A stretch of DNA of 64,000 nucleotides, from the NCBI GenBank assembly GCA_028386065.3, contig JAKUCV010003266.1, positions 30,165 to 94,164 of the forward strand, read 5' to 3'. Both the position numbers and the translations under genes were made by a program. This document shows, piece by piece, positions 49,448 to 61,215 of the stretch (positions are counted from its first letter, which is position 1; each line of letters begins with the position of its first letter). The DNA is from Turnera subulata (taxonomy: Eukaryota > Streptophyta > Magnoliopsida > Malpighiales > Passifloraceae). The notes beneath the pieces were generated by a model, which saw only the letters and a program-made list of their open reading frames with translations, made no database searches and was not told the DNA's origin.

Positions 49448-49680
49448 TAAATGGTGATATTATAAACCAAATTGATTTCAATAATGTTGTACAATCAATT
49501 TGACAAGAGAAAATCTTGCACAATAAATATAAGAGACAATCAAGAACAATTAATGTATATTCTAGGAGAGATTGTTGAAATCTAATTGTCTTTATATTGT
49601 AACAAACATATTGTACAAATGCCTATATAAGTCAATAGAAATCAAACTTGTGATGTCTATTCAAATTTTAAATTTCTTCA
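49448..49680 (+). repeat. 3' LTR of the decayed copia element
   Basis: It matches the 5' LTR (CAATTTGACAAGAGAAAATC, TATATAA at 49624-49630) and is followed by the second ATGAC. Confidence 0.9.
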
Positions 49681-49685
49681 ATGAC

Positions 49686-52013
49686 CATGCATGTTTACTA
49701 GTTTTAAGAGGAAAAAAATGGTCAATATTTGCAACAATATAGACTAGATAGCGGGAGGGTTAAAAATGAGTTGAGTAGAGGTGAGCTTTTGATGGTTCAG
49801 ACTCGACTCGTATAAAATTGGCATGGCTTAAGCTTGACTCTTGTTTGTCGAACTTTTGTATGTTCAGGCTCGACTTGAACTCAATTCAAGCTCGGCTCTA
49901 TACTAGTCTTGCTATGTCATAGATAGCCAAAATATAAATTATAAGTTAGATTGTTTTTTATAAATTCATGTTGTTTTTTTTTCTTGATGCATAATTTTTT
50001 TAACAAGCATAATATTTTTCTTATTCTCATCTATATTTAATTTTCAGGCACATGGTAAACTAACAAATACTAAACAATTTGGTAATTATTATATCGTAAT
50101 TAATAACTTTAAAGATATTAAACAAAGTAACAAGCTTAGTTTGTTGATTAATAACCTAGTCAAGTTACTTAATGATTTAAGAATAAAACCCTACTAAATT
50201 TAATTTAAGAGCTTAAGAATTTTTTTACATGATTGATGAATTTCGCAAGAGGTTCTTAATAAACTTAAACAAGCTAAGCTCACGAAATAAACAAGTTGAA
50301 CTTCAGCAAACTCAAGTTCGACTCATTAGATTTCAAGTTGTAAATAAATAAGCTCAAGTTTGACTCAGTAGACATCGGATCCGTGGCTTTTGAATTTCAA
50401 ACAAAGACTTTTCTTTTAACTTGAAAAACATGCCGACGGGAACTCAACCAGTAAACAGTACTCAAATAAGTCTTTTTTCACCAAAAAAAAAAACACTCTC
50501 CTACATGGATTTCCGGCTACTCATGCCATAGCTTGTGAAAAAAAGGAACATGGGGTAGCAAAATCATAGGATCTCACTCGGAGTAGACGTGGATCTCACC
50601 GGATTGCCGTTTCAAGTATTTTTTCGGCAGTAACCATCTTGTACGCTAGTAATCTTTACCTCGGTTTAGAAAGGTAATGATATTTGGTAGCACCGATTGC
50701 ACTAGTGTGTGCTTCTAGTTTGGAAGCTGTTTTGTCTTCCTTTATTTGGCTTGAATTTACAGATTTGTTCAACCGTTAATGGTGATGGCTATGTGCGAGT
50801 CTGATGGTGACGACCATGGTTATTAAAAACTCGATCTTACTCGTAAAATCGCATGATTTTACGATGTTAGGTTAGCAATTCGTGTCGACTTGTTCATAAA
50901 ATCGAAAATGGGTCAAATTCGGGATATAAATATATGTATTGATAAGTATATTTCAAGAATTAATAAATATATTTGGGATGTTACTATATGTTTCTTGTGA
51001 CTCCATTGCCTCCTATTATATTAAGTCAATTTCTTTTAAAATTCAATATTATTAGGTACAAATGATTGGAATTAAATAGGGCATATCTATTAAGAAGGAG
51101 AAGCCTTTTATATACACCCTTCGAAAGGGAGACAATAAGATCTATCTCTTATTCTCTAATATTTCTTTGTATTCTCTCAAATTTTTATATATTCTTCATC
51201 AAGTTCATCATCAAAATAATCATCAAAGTATTTGCCTCTGATTTTATAATTTTTTTTATTTTCTTTCAAAATGTTAAATGTTTTTTTTTTGTTTAGTAAC
51301 ACAGGCTATACAACATAGCTTGATTAATCTTAAAATATTATTTTATTATTTATTTCTAAATTTTCAAATTATATTATTTATTTATTTTCCGTAGATAATT
51401 TTATTTATAATGATAAGTTTCCTTTTCGATAGTTTATTACCTGAAAATAGTTTGTTGTAAGGGGAAAAAATGAGTACAAATCTGCTTAGAATACCGACAC
51501 TCAAGAAGGATGCATGGACAATTGAAATAAGGCTGACTTCATTATGGAAGTCATTGAATACAAAATTACAAAACCAAATGATCAAGTCTTGATATGATAG
51601 TTGTTGATAAAGAAGTATGTTGATTTTATCTTTCTCTCGAATAATTGGTAATGATAGATATGATAAATAAATAATTAATAATGTTATTAATTTTTTTATA
51701 TTACGACTACGCTTATGAATGTTGTCATCAAAAGAATACATACGGGCAGTTTTCGTGCCAACTTATAAGAGGGAATGGTATATAGAATTTTCAATTTCTG
51801 AGTTCTACACGTGACAACGCAGTATATATCAATAAAGAATCAGCTGAAACAATAATTTTTTGCGATAACAAAATTAGAACAAGTGGTGATAGATATTGAA
51901 AATATACCTAAGTATTCATTTGAGTCTGTTAACTAAAATATAATTATAGAAAGATGCAATACTACTATTTATGAGAAATAAAAAATAAAATATATTGGTT
52001 TACTTTGAATACA
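49686..52013. other. AT-rich intergenic DNA with a CTCGA/CTCAAG-rich repeat
   Basis: About 49,780-50,400 has outward-facing segments rich in GGCTCGACTTGAACTC- and AACTCAAGTTCGACTC-like words, resembling 23,400-23,600. A perfect 10-bp-stem hairpin (TCGTAAAATC, loop GCAT, GATTTTACGA) lies at 50841-50864. No gene is supported. Confidence 0.5.
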
Positions 52014-52327
52014 TTTGCCGACTAAAAATGAATTTTCATATATTATTATTTATTAGAATCTAACATAAAAATTGTAATGCTTACTTTTACTAACTTAAAA
52101 TAAAATTTTAAATATAAAAGTATTAGAAAATAATATATTCTCAATATTTTAAGTTTTTCTTCATTTATTGTGAGTATAATATGCATTATCTTTGCCGATT
52201 AAAGATGAATTTAGTTATATTATTATTTATTAGATTCTAACATAAAAAATTTAATGTTTATTTCTACTAACTTAAAATAAAATTTGATATAAAAGTATTA
52301 TAAAATAATATACTCTCAAAATTTTTT
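52014..52327 (+). repeat. Direct duplication of a 137-bp AT-rich unit
   Basis: The unit at 52014-52150 (TTTGCCGACTAAAAATGAAT...) recurs at 52191-52327 (TTTGCCGATTAAAGATGAAT...) with moderate divergence and a 40-bp spacer. Solo LTR C is inserted 8 bases after the second copy. Confidence 0.88.
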
Positions 52328-52335
52328 ATCATTTC

Positions 52336-55113
52336 TGAAACGACCCGATCCGTATTTACCGTTATACACAGTAAAAAAAAGGGACCTATTATTTATTACA
52401 GAAACCACAACAGATAAATATCTCAAGTCAACAACATAGTACAACAACCGTACCGGACTCCGGTAAACGGAGACATTATTACAACATAGCATCAGAGGCA
52501 GAGTGACAAATGCAAGCAGCGGAAGTCTTAATACAATACAACAATAGGCAACAATATGAAAATGATGCAACGCAGGATGGATCCGGGCCTGGCAGAGGGT
52601 GCGCCACAGCTTGCCTCGAACGTACCTGAACTACGCACAATCAAACTACGTGACCGAGTCACGCAGGCGAGGGGTGAGTCCGAAGTCCTCACCGGGTAAA
52701 ATCCATAAGCAAATATACATATACAAGCAACCGTTAATTTCGAAGTCACATCAACAATTAACTAAGGTTCTCACGAACCTTAAACAACACACTTATGATT
52801 CTAGACACGCTATTCCAATTTTATTATCAGGGCCCCTATCACTAGTTAAATGGTGGCCGTCGCAGGTAGTCAAGCTAGTTAGCCCGTAGACCCCGCCCTG
52901 GTACCTCCACGTATAACTGGCACAGACAGGGAGTAGACCCCAAGCACACTCTCCCCCAGTGTCTAAATAAAAATTGGTACAGACAAGGAGCAGACCCCAA
53001 GTACACTCTCCCCCAGCACCATAAAAATAAGACTACCATCAGGCTATTCCAATATTTAACCGTGACTTACTAGATGTCTAAGTGTTTTCAATTTTATTAT
53101 TTCTTTTTCCTCAACTTGTTACCACATTACTATTAACCGACCCATATTCATTATCCCGTGCAGGCTCACGGCCTCTCCGCTCGTCTGGATAATAACTTAA
53201 CCAAACTGTCATCACATAATAGTACCCCCGGTACTCAACTCACACAATTCTCACAGTCAACAACAACAGTAATAAACTTACTTATACCAACAATTCCAAC
53301 ATCATCAATAACATCAACAGTAGCAATAATTTCAACAACATCAACGGCAACAATTATCAACTTACTTCATCTCACAACAAACCATTCACAGCCACAAAGT
53401 ATCATACCAGCAAATATCACACATAGTAAACAAACAGCAACTTGATATCACGGGCAGTATATAAATATTTACTTATCCTCACCTTAGCCGATTTTCCTAC
53501 TCCTGAAAGTCCTCGAAATGTTCCAGCTCTGGTTCCTCGGGATACTGCTCGTTATCAGCTCCTATATTAAATAAATAAATATGTACACATAAGATGCACA
53601 ACCACGATATGCAAATGATAACTAATAATGTAAGCCGTAAAATAAATACTGACTAGTCTCGGCACTACCTCGGGTTATTTTTCCATTATCATCATAATTC
53701 ACCATTTACTGTTCATGTGTCAAAATACCATACTATATTTATACCCGGTTATTATTCCGGTACATACTTACTTTGATAATACCCTTTCCGTTTTTATTTT
53801 CCTCAAAATAATTGTATACCATATATATATATTTTTCCCAAAGTATTATTTCCATAAATATAAACCTTATTATCCTTATTATTATTTTTCTCCATTTAAT
53901 TTCTTTCCAGAATTGTTATTTACTTTCCAGGAATTCTTTTCTCTTTTTTTTATTATTTCGGACTGGGCCTTACTGTGCAGCCCATGTCCAAAAACCCAGC
54001 CCCAAACTAGGCCCAACCCTAGAGCTAGGTCATATCGGGCCCGCAACCCAGAAGTGCCAGCCCAGGTCCAAGGCATCAAGCCCAGGCCCGCAGTTAGCCT
54101 CTTCCGGGTCTGCCCTTGACCCACTCGCTCATCCGGGTCTACGGGTCGACCCGCCCGTCACTCCCTTGCAAAAACGGGTCGCTCACCTTGGTGAGCTGCA
54201 GACGATGGCGGCACGAGCGGATCGAGGCACGACGAGGCAGGTGCGGACGGCGCGACGCAAGGAGGGGCTGCAGGCGACTGCGAGGAGGTGCGAAGGAGGA
54301 GGCGGCGCTGCTGGCGGCGACGAGGAGAGGTGCAACGGTGACGGCCAAGAGGAAGGCGACCGTCGGGTTCTCGGCTGCTGGCAGCGCGACGAGGGCGGCA
54401 ACACAGGTGCGGGGAGGCGGCGATGAGGCGGTTGTGGTTCCGTGTGGTGGTGTCGGTCGGTGGTGCAGATGGTGACGGTGGTCGCGGTGGCGGCAGTGGA
54501 GAAGAAAAGAAAATGGAAAGGGGAAGGGTGCCAAAACTGTGAGTTTTGGGTGTGTTGATGTATTGTTTTTTTTTTTCTTTTCTTGCTTGATTTTGTGAGG
54601 TTTGCACTGGGTTTCTTTGGGTTGCAGAGAGTGAAAATGGGTACAAGCAGTGAGTTTGCAGAGGGGAGTGAGGGAAGGTGATACTGGGTTTTCTTGTGCT
54701 TTTGCAGGTGGAGAAGATGATGGGGTACGAGCGGAAGTAAAACACGCAGAGTCACGGGCATCACAGGGTGAAATGAGTCACATGCGTAACAGGAGAAGGA
54801 GGCTGCATAATTCAATTATGCAGTCGTGTCCCGTCCGGACCAGAAAATAACTATTATACCCCCTTACCTTTATTGCTGGTCCGTTCTATCGAGGTTAGAC
54901 TCGACTTTTCTGAAGATTCCTGGACCCGAAAAATTCCAACTTTGGTCCGTAAAATCCGCAGAAAAATTTTGAACGTGGGAGAGAGCTCGGTTTTAGAATC
55001 CGATGCCCGATTTACCATGAAATAATTACCAAAGATTATTTTTATGTGGTAAATTACTGTACAAAGCATTTTACAGTCCGGTAAAAATATAAATTTTTAC
55101 CCGGACTGTTACA
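52336..55113 (+). mobile_element. Solo LTR C, 2778 bp, target duplication ATTTC/ATATC
   Basis: It begins TGAAACGACCCGATCCGTAT and ends TTTACCCGGACTGTTACA. The flanks are ATTTC (52331-52335) and ATATC (55114-55118), matching at 4 of 5 positions. Its last 300 bp track those of solo LTR B (CGTCCGGACCAGAAAATAA, CCCGATTTACC, CAGTCCGGTAAAAAT). A GC-rich island spans 53,980-54,780. There is no internal retroviral gene. Confidence 0.88.
52919..53030 (+). repeat. Two tandem 56-bp units inside solo LTR C
   Basis: Both units read GGCACAGACAGGGAGTAGAC or GGTACAGACAAGGAGCAGAC, followed by CACTCTCCCCCAG. Confidence 0.85.
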
Positions 55114-55118
55114 ATATC

Positions 55119-55596
55119 TTTTATATTTAATATAAAAATAAATATTTATAGTAAATATGTGTGATAAACCCGGGTGGGTAAGTGTACTAGTTTGCATAAT
55201 GCGAATTAACGTTTAGTCAAATTACGTGAATTGAAAGTCACACTAAAAAGAATAATAGTTCCAGTATCCCGATGTTCGGTTCTGCTTTTTTTTATCTGAA
55301 CGAGTATCCCATGTTGACACGTTGGAGTTTGAAATGTGGTTTTTATTTTTTTATTTTTTTTTGATGAATGTGGTTTTTAGTTCTACCAAAAAGAATAAAT
55401 CAAAAGGAAAACTATGGTGACCGGGAATGTCAAATTTACAACATTCTTTTTATCAAAAAATCCATAATAAGTGTGGAATAAAGAGCACCAGTCCAGTTAT
55501 TGTAGATGCATAAAGACATCAACAAAAGTGCTTTTCTTTGAGAAGTGCATCCCGCATTTTGTAGTGAAATTTGCTGTTCATGTTATCATACTTTAG
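55119..55596. other. Intergenic DNA
   Basis: I see no gene or repeat here. Confidence 0.5.
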
Positions 55597-56123
55597 GGGG
55601 GCTGGTCACCTCCATCGTAAAAACCTCCATTTGTGTGGTTGGGTTTAAGACATCTCATCTAAATATATTGTAACCATCGATCCCTATTACATCTTACTTA
55701 AATCTATTTTTTTTTTTCATCCATATTTTCCTTCTTTTACCCAACGCGCCCCCATCCAACACTAATTAGTCTAGTTTACTTAATTTTAATTCCCTCCATG
55801 TCTATGCTTTTTTAACTGTACGTCATTTCCATTTGGTTTTAAATTTGTTAAATCATCTAACTATTATAGAATTCGTTTTCCTGTTGTTTTATGTTTTCTA
55901 CGATACGAGTTCTACCGTATTGAAAACTCTTGCATCATACTATCATTACAACTCTTTGTGGGAGGCGCATGGGGTAGAAGAAGTAAAAGAAAAATATGGA
56001 TAAAAAAATGGATTTAAGTAAGAAGTAATTGAGATCGTTTAGATTATTTTTAAAGAGGTGTCTTAGTTTATCCCAACCACAATAGAGAAAAATGGAGGCT
56101 TTTCACCGGTGCTGAGCAGCCCC
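55597..56123. mobile_element. Long-inverted-repeat MITE, about 527 bp
   Basis: The left end GGGGCTGGTCACCTCCAT and the reverse complement of the right end, GGGGCTGCTCAGCACCGG, start two arms of about 150-170 bases. The arms share CCTCCATTT, GTGGTTGGG, CTTACTTAAATC, ATTTTTTT and CCATATTTT in the same order. Long inverted arms suggest a Mutator-like or similar DNA element. A clear 9-bp target duplication could not be fixed, so the superfamily is open. Confidence 0.8.
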
Positions 56124-57530
56124 ATATTTTGTGCTTTAGGGAATATAGAGGACGTATTAAGCAATTTGGAAATACTGATACACCCTCCCCCAACCTAAAC
56201 TTTTTTTTACAAAAAAAAAAGTAAAAAATTAAATAGTGACTACTTCATTACATTATTCTGTAATGTTTAGTCTTCAAATGACAAAAATAACTCAAAAAGG
56301 TTTGCTTTTACACTATTTGCTATACTTTTTTTGGAGAAGATCAAACCTCATACATAGCTCCAAACACTGTTTTTCCAAAGTAGGGGATATAAATATTTAA
56401 ATTTTATTGTTAGGAATTGTTTTTTTTTTCTTTTGAGCGATTACATAAAAATTGTTTTTAAGAGCAAAAAAAAAAAAAGTAACAAGATGATGACATAAGG
56501 CTAAAGGATACTTGCGTAAATATCACCACAGAAAAGTCAAAAAGCCTTCATAAATACGTTCTGTAAAGTAAACAGGTGAAAAAAATGACGCAAGATCAAA
56601 AGGACCCAATTCGCAAATGAGTAGGTTTGACTTTGGAGTGTTGACTGTTAGATACCCTATATATAGGATCAACAAAATAAGGTACTAGTAACGATAGTGT
56701 GGTTTTTTCTTTCTCTCATCCCTCCTTTCATGATAAAAAGGAAAGTTGGGTGTTAAAAAGAGGCCTGCATCATCTGCACCATCTGCAGGGGCAGTAGTAG
56801 TAACAGAGTGAGCGCCAGATAGATTAGAGGTGTGAGAGATAGTCAGTCGCTGCTGCTTTGGTTAGCCTATCTGGGTAAGATAACAGTAATACACTATATT
56901 AAGTGCACGTTCTGCACTCAGTAGGCCTGACTAATCCTCCTCCTCCTCAGATGTTGTAATCTTTTTCAATATTTTAGTTGACAAAAGCACACACTCCTCC
57001 TTAGTCCTTACTCCTTACTACTACCAGTAGCAGTCCTTGAGTTTTTTTTTTTTTTTTTCCCCTCCTTTAAAAAGAAGGAGCAGTAGTGCTTAATTTTTCA
57101 TTATTCTGGTAGTATTTCATTTATTGCTGAAATGTTTGGTGTGTTTTCAATGTGCACCGATGTTTGTGCAGAAAACAAAGGAGCATGATCTGCACCGTTG
57201 ATTTGGTGGTACACGAGCTTTTAGGATGTTTGTGGGGTTGCAGATGGATGTGTGGACAGACAGGTACACGTACACGTAATGGGTGGATGGGCCGGGGACC
57301 GGGAGAGTATCTTCTTTCAAAAGCTTTTTTGCATTCTTTAATTTCGGGGGGTCAAAGTCTATCCTATCAACCTTGTCCATCTGTCTGGAAGTTCCCAAAA
57401 GAGCCCCCCCAAAAAAATAAAAACCAACTGTTCAAAAAAATAAAATAAAAAACCATGTCCCATCTGTCCACGTCATCTGCTACTTTTGTATTTATCGTTT
57501 ATCCATCAATGTGGGGCTTTTGGTTATATT
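56124..57530. other. Possible promoter and leader without a coding gene
   Basis: CCCTATATATAGGATC at 56650-56666 is a TATA-like palindrome. A CT-rich stretch follows, then a strong donor-like TCTGG/GTAAGAT near 56,873 and an acceptor-like TTTGTGCAG near 57,171. No long frame or recognised RNA follows, so a transcript is speculative. Confidence 0.3.
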
Positions 57531-57535
57531 TTGAT

Positions 57536-57560
57536 GGGGGGAGGGGGAGGGGGAGGGGGT
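57536..57560 (+). repeat. G-quadruplex motif
   Basis: Four runs of five or more G separated by single A residues satisfy the strict G-quadruplex pattern. Confidence 0.92.
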
Positions 57561-58914
57561 TTAGTTAAATGTTAAAAAATGAACAGCTAATAGTTGGGTT
57601 AAGTTGTTAATAAATCAAGTGAGCTCACACATACCCTGATTATAGCCATTTTACTAATCTAGTCTGCGATTTTGCCGGTAAGTGTATTTCAGTCCCAAAA
57701 AAATTGTAGAGGAAGATGTGTTTCCACCTCTATAAATGGAATTAATCCTTGTTTCTTCTCAGAATTAATTGATCATGGAAAACTCATGAAAAAAAATAAT
57801 TCTTTCATTTTATAAAAAAAATTAGCAGAAACTAAAATAGTGCTATTATAATGTCATTATCACTTTTTGTGTTTGCCGCCAAAATTCCCAAACGAACGAT
57901 CTAGCACTACAACTCACCATTTGTCGGATCTAACTATTATGGTCTAGTCTAGCCAAATGGTATTGTGTGCCCTCGAGCTGCCAACTAAGAAGAAGAAGTG
58001 AAGAGACATATAGGGATGTGTATGTTGTATTGCTTATTATCAATTTTTAAGTATATATAACTAAAATTTTAACCTTAAGTTTGGTTCACAAACTTATAAA
58101 ATTTAGGAGAAACTCGTCATAATTGAACCTAAAAAAATGTAAAAATAATAACAGATCTCTATTCGCCTTAGGTTGGCTTCTTACCATTTCTAGAAGACTT
58201 AGCCCATTACATGATTATAAGCCTATTATCTTAGCCTAGTTCATTTCTGCAGTACAAATAGTTGTCCCCCAAATAGTCATTTATTCTGGTCAAATAGGGA
58301 TGAAAATCATGAAATGGTATTTTCCTAAAGCATAACGTGAAAGGTTGTTCAACACAAATTCACCCAACTTTACATCGAAACTTATTCAAGCCATAACTTA
58401 TCACTTCTTCCAAACCTTTATATTAACCTATTCTAAACAAAATAACCACCATCGATTGGAACACGAACTCAGCCTCCGTGACCAGCGACGCGCGCGCTAC
58501 CTCTAGTTCAAGTCTCATGGAGACGACGAATCGGGAAATGATGAGGAGTAAAGCCTTCATTACCAAAATCATTTATTCGCCTAACACTCCAAAAGCAAAA
58601 CTGGAGCTCTTGAAGGCGTCTTCTCCCTTAGATGGCATTTCTTGGGATTCTGTTTCTCTGTCAATTTGCTATTTTTTAACCCCCGATCCATCTATTACTG
58701 TTCCTCAGAAGTTCTCCTCTTCCTGTCCATTGAGGAAAGACAACTTTTGATGGGGAAGCCTACTCAATCATAATTTCTAGTGTTCCTCCAATCTTTTTCA
58801 TCACGAGGCATTTCGCTTTTTGTCCAATTCCCGCTTAAATTTGAAGTTCATAAGAGATAAACAAACTAATATCTAGAGGAACAAAAGCACTTTGGCTTTA
58901 GTTTGGTTAAACAC
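57561..58914. other. Intergenic DNA with one unexplained open frame
   Basis: A 90-codon plus-strand frame at 58478-58750 (with METTNREMMRSKAF and KAKLELLKASSPLDGIS) is less AT-rich than its surroundings. I recognise no family and see no flanking exons. It could be a gene fragment. Confidence 0.35.
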
Positions 58915-59335
58915 CTTTTATAAATTTAGAGTTCTATTTTTCCTAATCCTATACTCCAGAGTTTTTGTATCTCTTTTATGTACTTCGAGTTTTAATTTTT
59001 ATCCCTTTTGTGCACCGCGAGTAGCCCGAGCAATAACATGGCCATTTTTTTCGTGCCCACTTGACACATCGCATAATGAGATTGGTGCCACGTGAAAATG
59101 TTTGTGGGGCCCACAAGCTAGGATATCTGAAAAATAAGGAGGACCTATAATTTTTTCAGATAACGCCACTAGAATCGCAACAGGTGTCAAGTGGACCCAT
59201 GCAAATGGACACGTTATTGCTCGGCTTCTTAATGTACACAAAAGGGACAAAAATTGAATCTTGAGATAAAAGAAATAAAAACTTAGGAGTTTATGATGGG
59301 GATAAATGAGAAACTCCAACTATATAAAATGTAAG
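58915..59335. mobile_element. Long-inverted-repeat MITE, about 420 bp
   Basis: Left words, in order, are ACTCCAGAGTTTTTGTATCT, CGAGTTTTAATTTTTATCCC, TTTTGTGCACCGCGAGTAGC and CCGAGCAATAACATG. Read in reverse complement, the right arm gives AAACTCCTAAGTTTTTATTT, CAATTTTTGTCCCTTTTGTG and GCCGAGCAATAACGTGTCC. The arms are about 150-170 bases. Terminal bases and target duplication are uncertain. Confidence 0.75.
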
Positions 59336-60979
59336 GCAAGGTTATTAAAATCGGTCGGCTAATCCGGGTTTAACCTGGAACCGCCCAAGTTTCGTTTCGT
59401 ATAACCAATATTTTCACATTTAAAATTAAGACAATTGGTGAGACAAAAAAAAAAATCCTTGACATCTTAATGATATTTAAAGTCTCCAACCAACTAAATT
59501 ATTACAATTTGATGCTATTTTTTTATAATTTTATTATATATTCAGAATGACTTTAATTTTGACTTTTACAACATTACAAAACTTTATATATAGTCAAAGT
59601 TTCAATGTATAATATTTTTACTTTTAAGAAATAAATTATACTAATATTAATTTAATCTTTTATCATCTTTACTTTATTTATTTCATCACATATTATCAAA
59701 AAAATAATTTAAATTATTTATTAGTTATTTTTTATGAATATTTAACATTATAAAAATTATCGTGATGAATTTGGACTAATTTTTTTAAAAATTAGTGCAT
59801 TTTAATAAAATGGTTAGATCTTGGTTTAATGTCCGGTCTGGTTTTCAAAACCTTCATAAAATGGAGAAATTTTATGGTTGGTGGAGTTGTGTACTTAATG
59901 TTAGATTTGATTGTATTAGAAATAGTTGAATTATTTAGGTATGTATAACAAATGTGTGGAGAGTCCTGTTACAAAATTTTCCAAGGTGTTAACCAAGAAA
60001 GAAAGAGTAGATTTGCTAGTATTACTAGTACCACTCTAGACGCTGAAATTGGTTAAACAACTGTAAAGTTATAAAATTTACAACTGTAAAGTTATAAAAT
60101 AGCAAATCATGATGCACGTTTTGTTTTCAAAATCCCTTGAAATATGGTGCAGATCTTTGGAATGTTGTCTCATTTTCAGCGTAGAATTTATCTAGTTCAA
60201 AAATGTCACAATCTTGTACTGGCATAATCTGTTGAGTTGAAAAAGTGCTAATAGATAATAGATGATACATCCACTTGAATTTAACCCGCTTCTGAAAATA
60301 TCAACGATTAACCTAAACTCATGCTCACGTGCGTAAACTAAAAATCCTGGTCTTATGCCTCTCCAAACGACAAACGATTGATGTATAATAGATGATCCTC
60401 TTCATACCGCTTCAATAATGTATGTGTTGCATTACTTTATTTGTTTGTGTTTTATTTGGAAAGGCGAGTAAACTTTGCAATTAACAACTTTGTAGAATTC
60501 GGCAAAAGAGAAAAACAACTTGTAGCTGTAGAACTGCTAGTATTTTTTTTTTTGGTCTAAAACACATTTTTCATTGAGTTAATGGAAAAAATACAACAAT
60601 ATAGAGTTTGAGACTACATCTTTGTAACTAGAAGTACATACCATTGAAAATTAAACAAAAAAAACAGAAAAAAAAAACCAAACAAACCAACAAACTAAGA
60701 GTATGCCTCAAAATAAAACATAAAAAACTGGTATTTGCTTGATTAAACGGCCCGCTGCAGCCGATGGCAATCCCGGTTGAACCCACCTTACCATGAGATA
60801 AACTCTACATGACTGTCATCCTTTCAATTGATCAAGCTGAAACCGTTTAAGCAAAACTAAGACCGGAGTACCTATAATCATCATAAAATCCCAAACTTAA
60901 CTTAGGTACCTACAAAACAAACATAGAAAACTAAAGAACCAAGATGACTGCCCAAACCCAAGATAAATGAAGCAACCCC
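59336..60979. other. AT-rich intergenic DNA
   Basis: No gene is seen. The segment at 60,545-60,700 starts with poly-T followed by TTGGTCTAAAACACA, which could be a reversed 3' end of a retroposon. Confidence 0.45.
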
Positions 60980-60991
60980 TAGCTCCCTCTC

Positions 60992-61203
60992 TTTTTTTTT
61001 TTTAGTTTCCCATTGGTATCCCGTGCCAGCCCACCTTTAAGGGCATCAAAGGCACCAGACTAAATCCAGCTCAACTCGGGTGGCGCACCTAGGTAATGGT
61101 GGGTGAGTCTCCCAAATGAAGTTTTTTGCATACACGAGGATTCAAATCCGAGACCTCGCTTTAGCGGAACAAATCGCTTCCCACTTGAACTAACCTCAAT
61201 TGG
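60992..61203 (-). mobile_element. SINE with perfect 12-bp target duplication
   Basis: On the minus strand it runs from a tRNA-like head (GGTTAGTTCAAGTGGGAAGC as A-box region, GGATTTGAATCC as B-box region) to a 12-A tail. The body is 212 bp. TAGCTCCCTCTC is present at 60980-60991 and again at 61204-61215, a perfect target-site duplication. The internal Pol III promoter words, oligo-A tail and long duplication together define a SINE. It resembles Au-type plant SINEs, but the family name is not certain. Confidence 0.92.
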
Positions 61204-61215
61204 TAGCTCCCTCTC

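Larger units (their letters stand above)
45634..49680 (+). mobile_element. Complete but decayed Ty1/copia element with target duplication ATGAC
   Basis: Two related LTRs bound the element (45634-45876 and 49448-49680). ATGAC is present at 45629-45633 and again at 49681-49685, so both ends belong to one insertion. The order of internal remains is copia-like: protease-end/gag-preintegrase words (IVLYIPSLCKKL, VWHRCLAHKN), integrase words (FLDDYIKYSYIYPL, HTPKQEW), then reverse transcriptase (LFLYVDVIIFTG) and RNase H (YSDWAGCQD, PSKKQ). Many stops and frameshifts interrupt them. In the reverse transcriptase motif YVDD reads YVDV, so the catalytic site itself is damaged. A Stowaway MITE and another LTR-like piece are inserted inside. 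Confidence 0.92.

Noticed and set aside
54158..54745. 195-codon minus-strand frame and overlapping frames of similar length
   Set aside because: Same situation in solo LTR C: GC-rich block, open on both strands, no family resemblance.
56740..57200. Possible microRNA or non-coding RNA gene
   Set aside because: I checked by eye for common conserved plant miRNA sequences and found none, and no convincing long foldback is visible.
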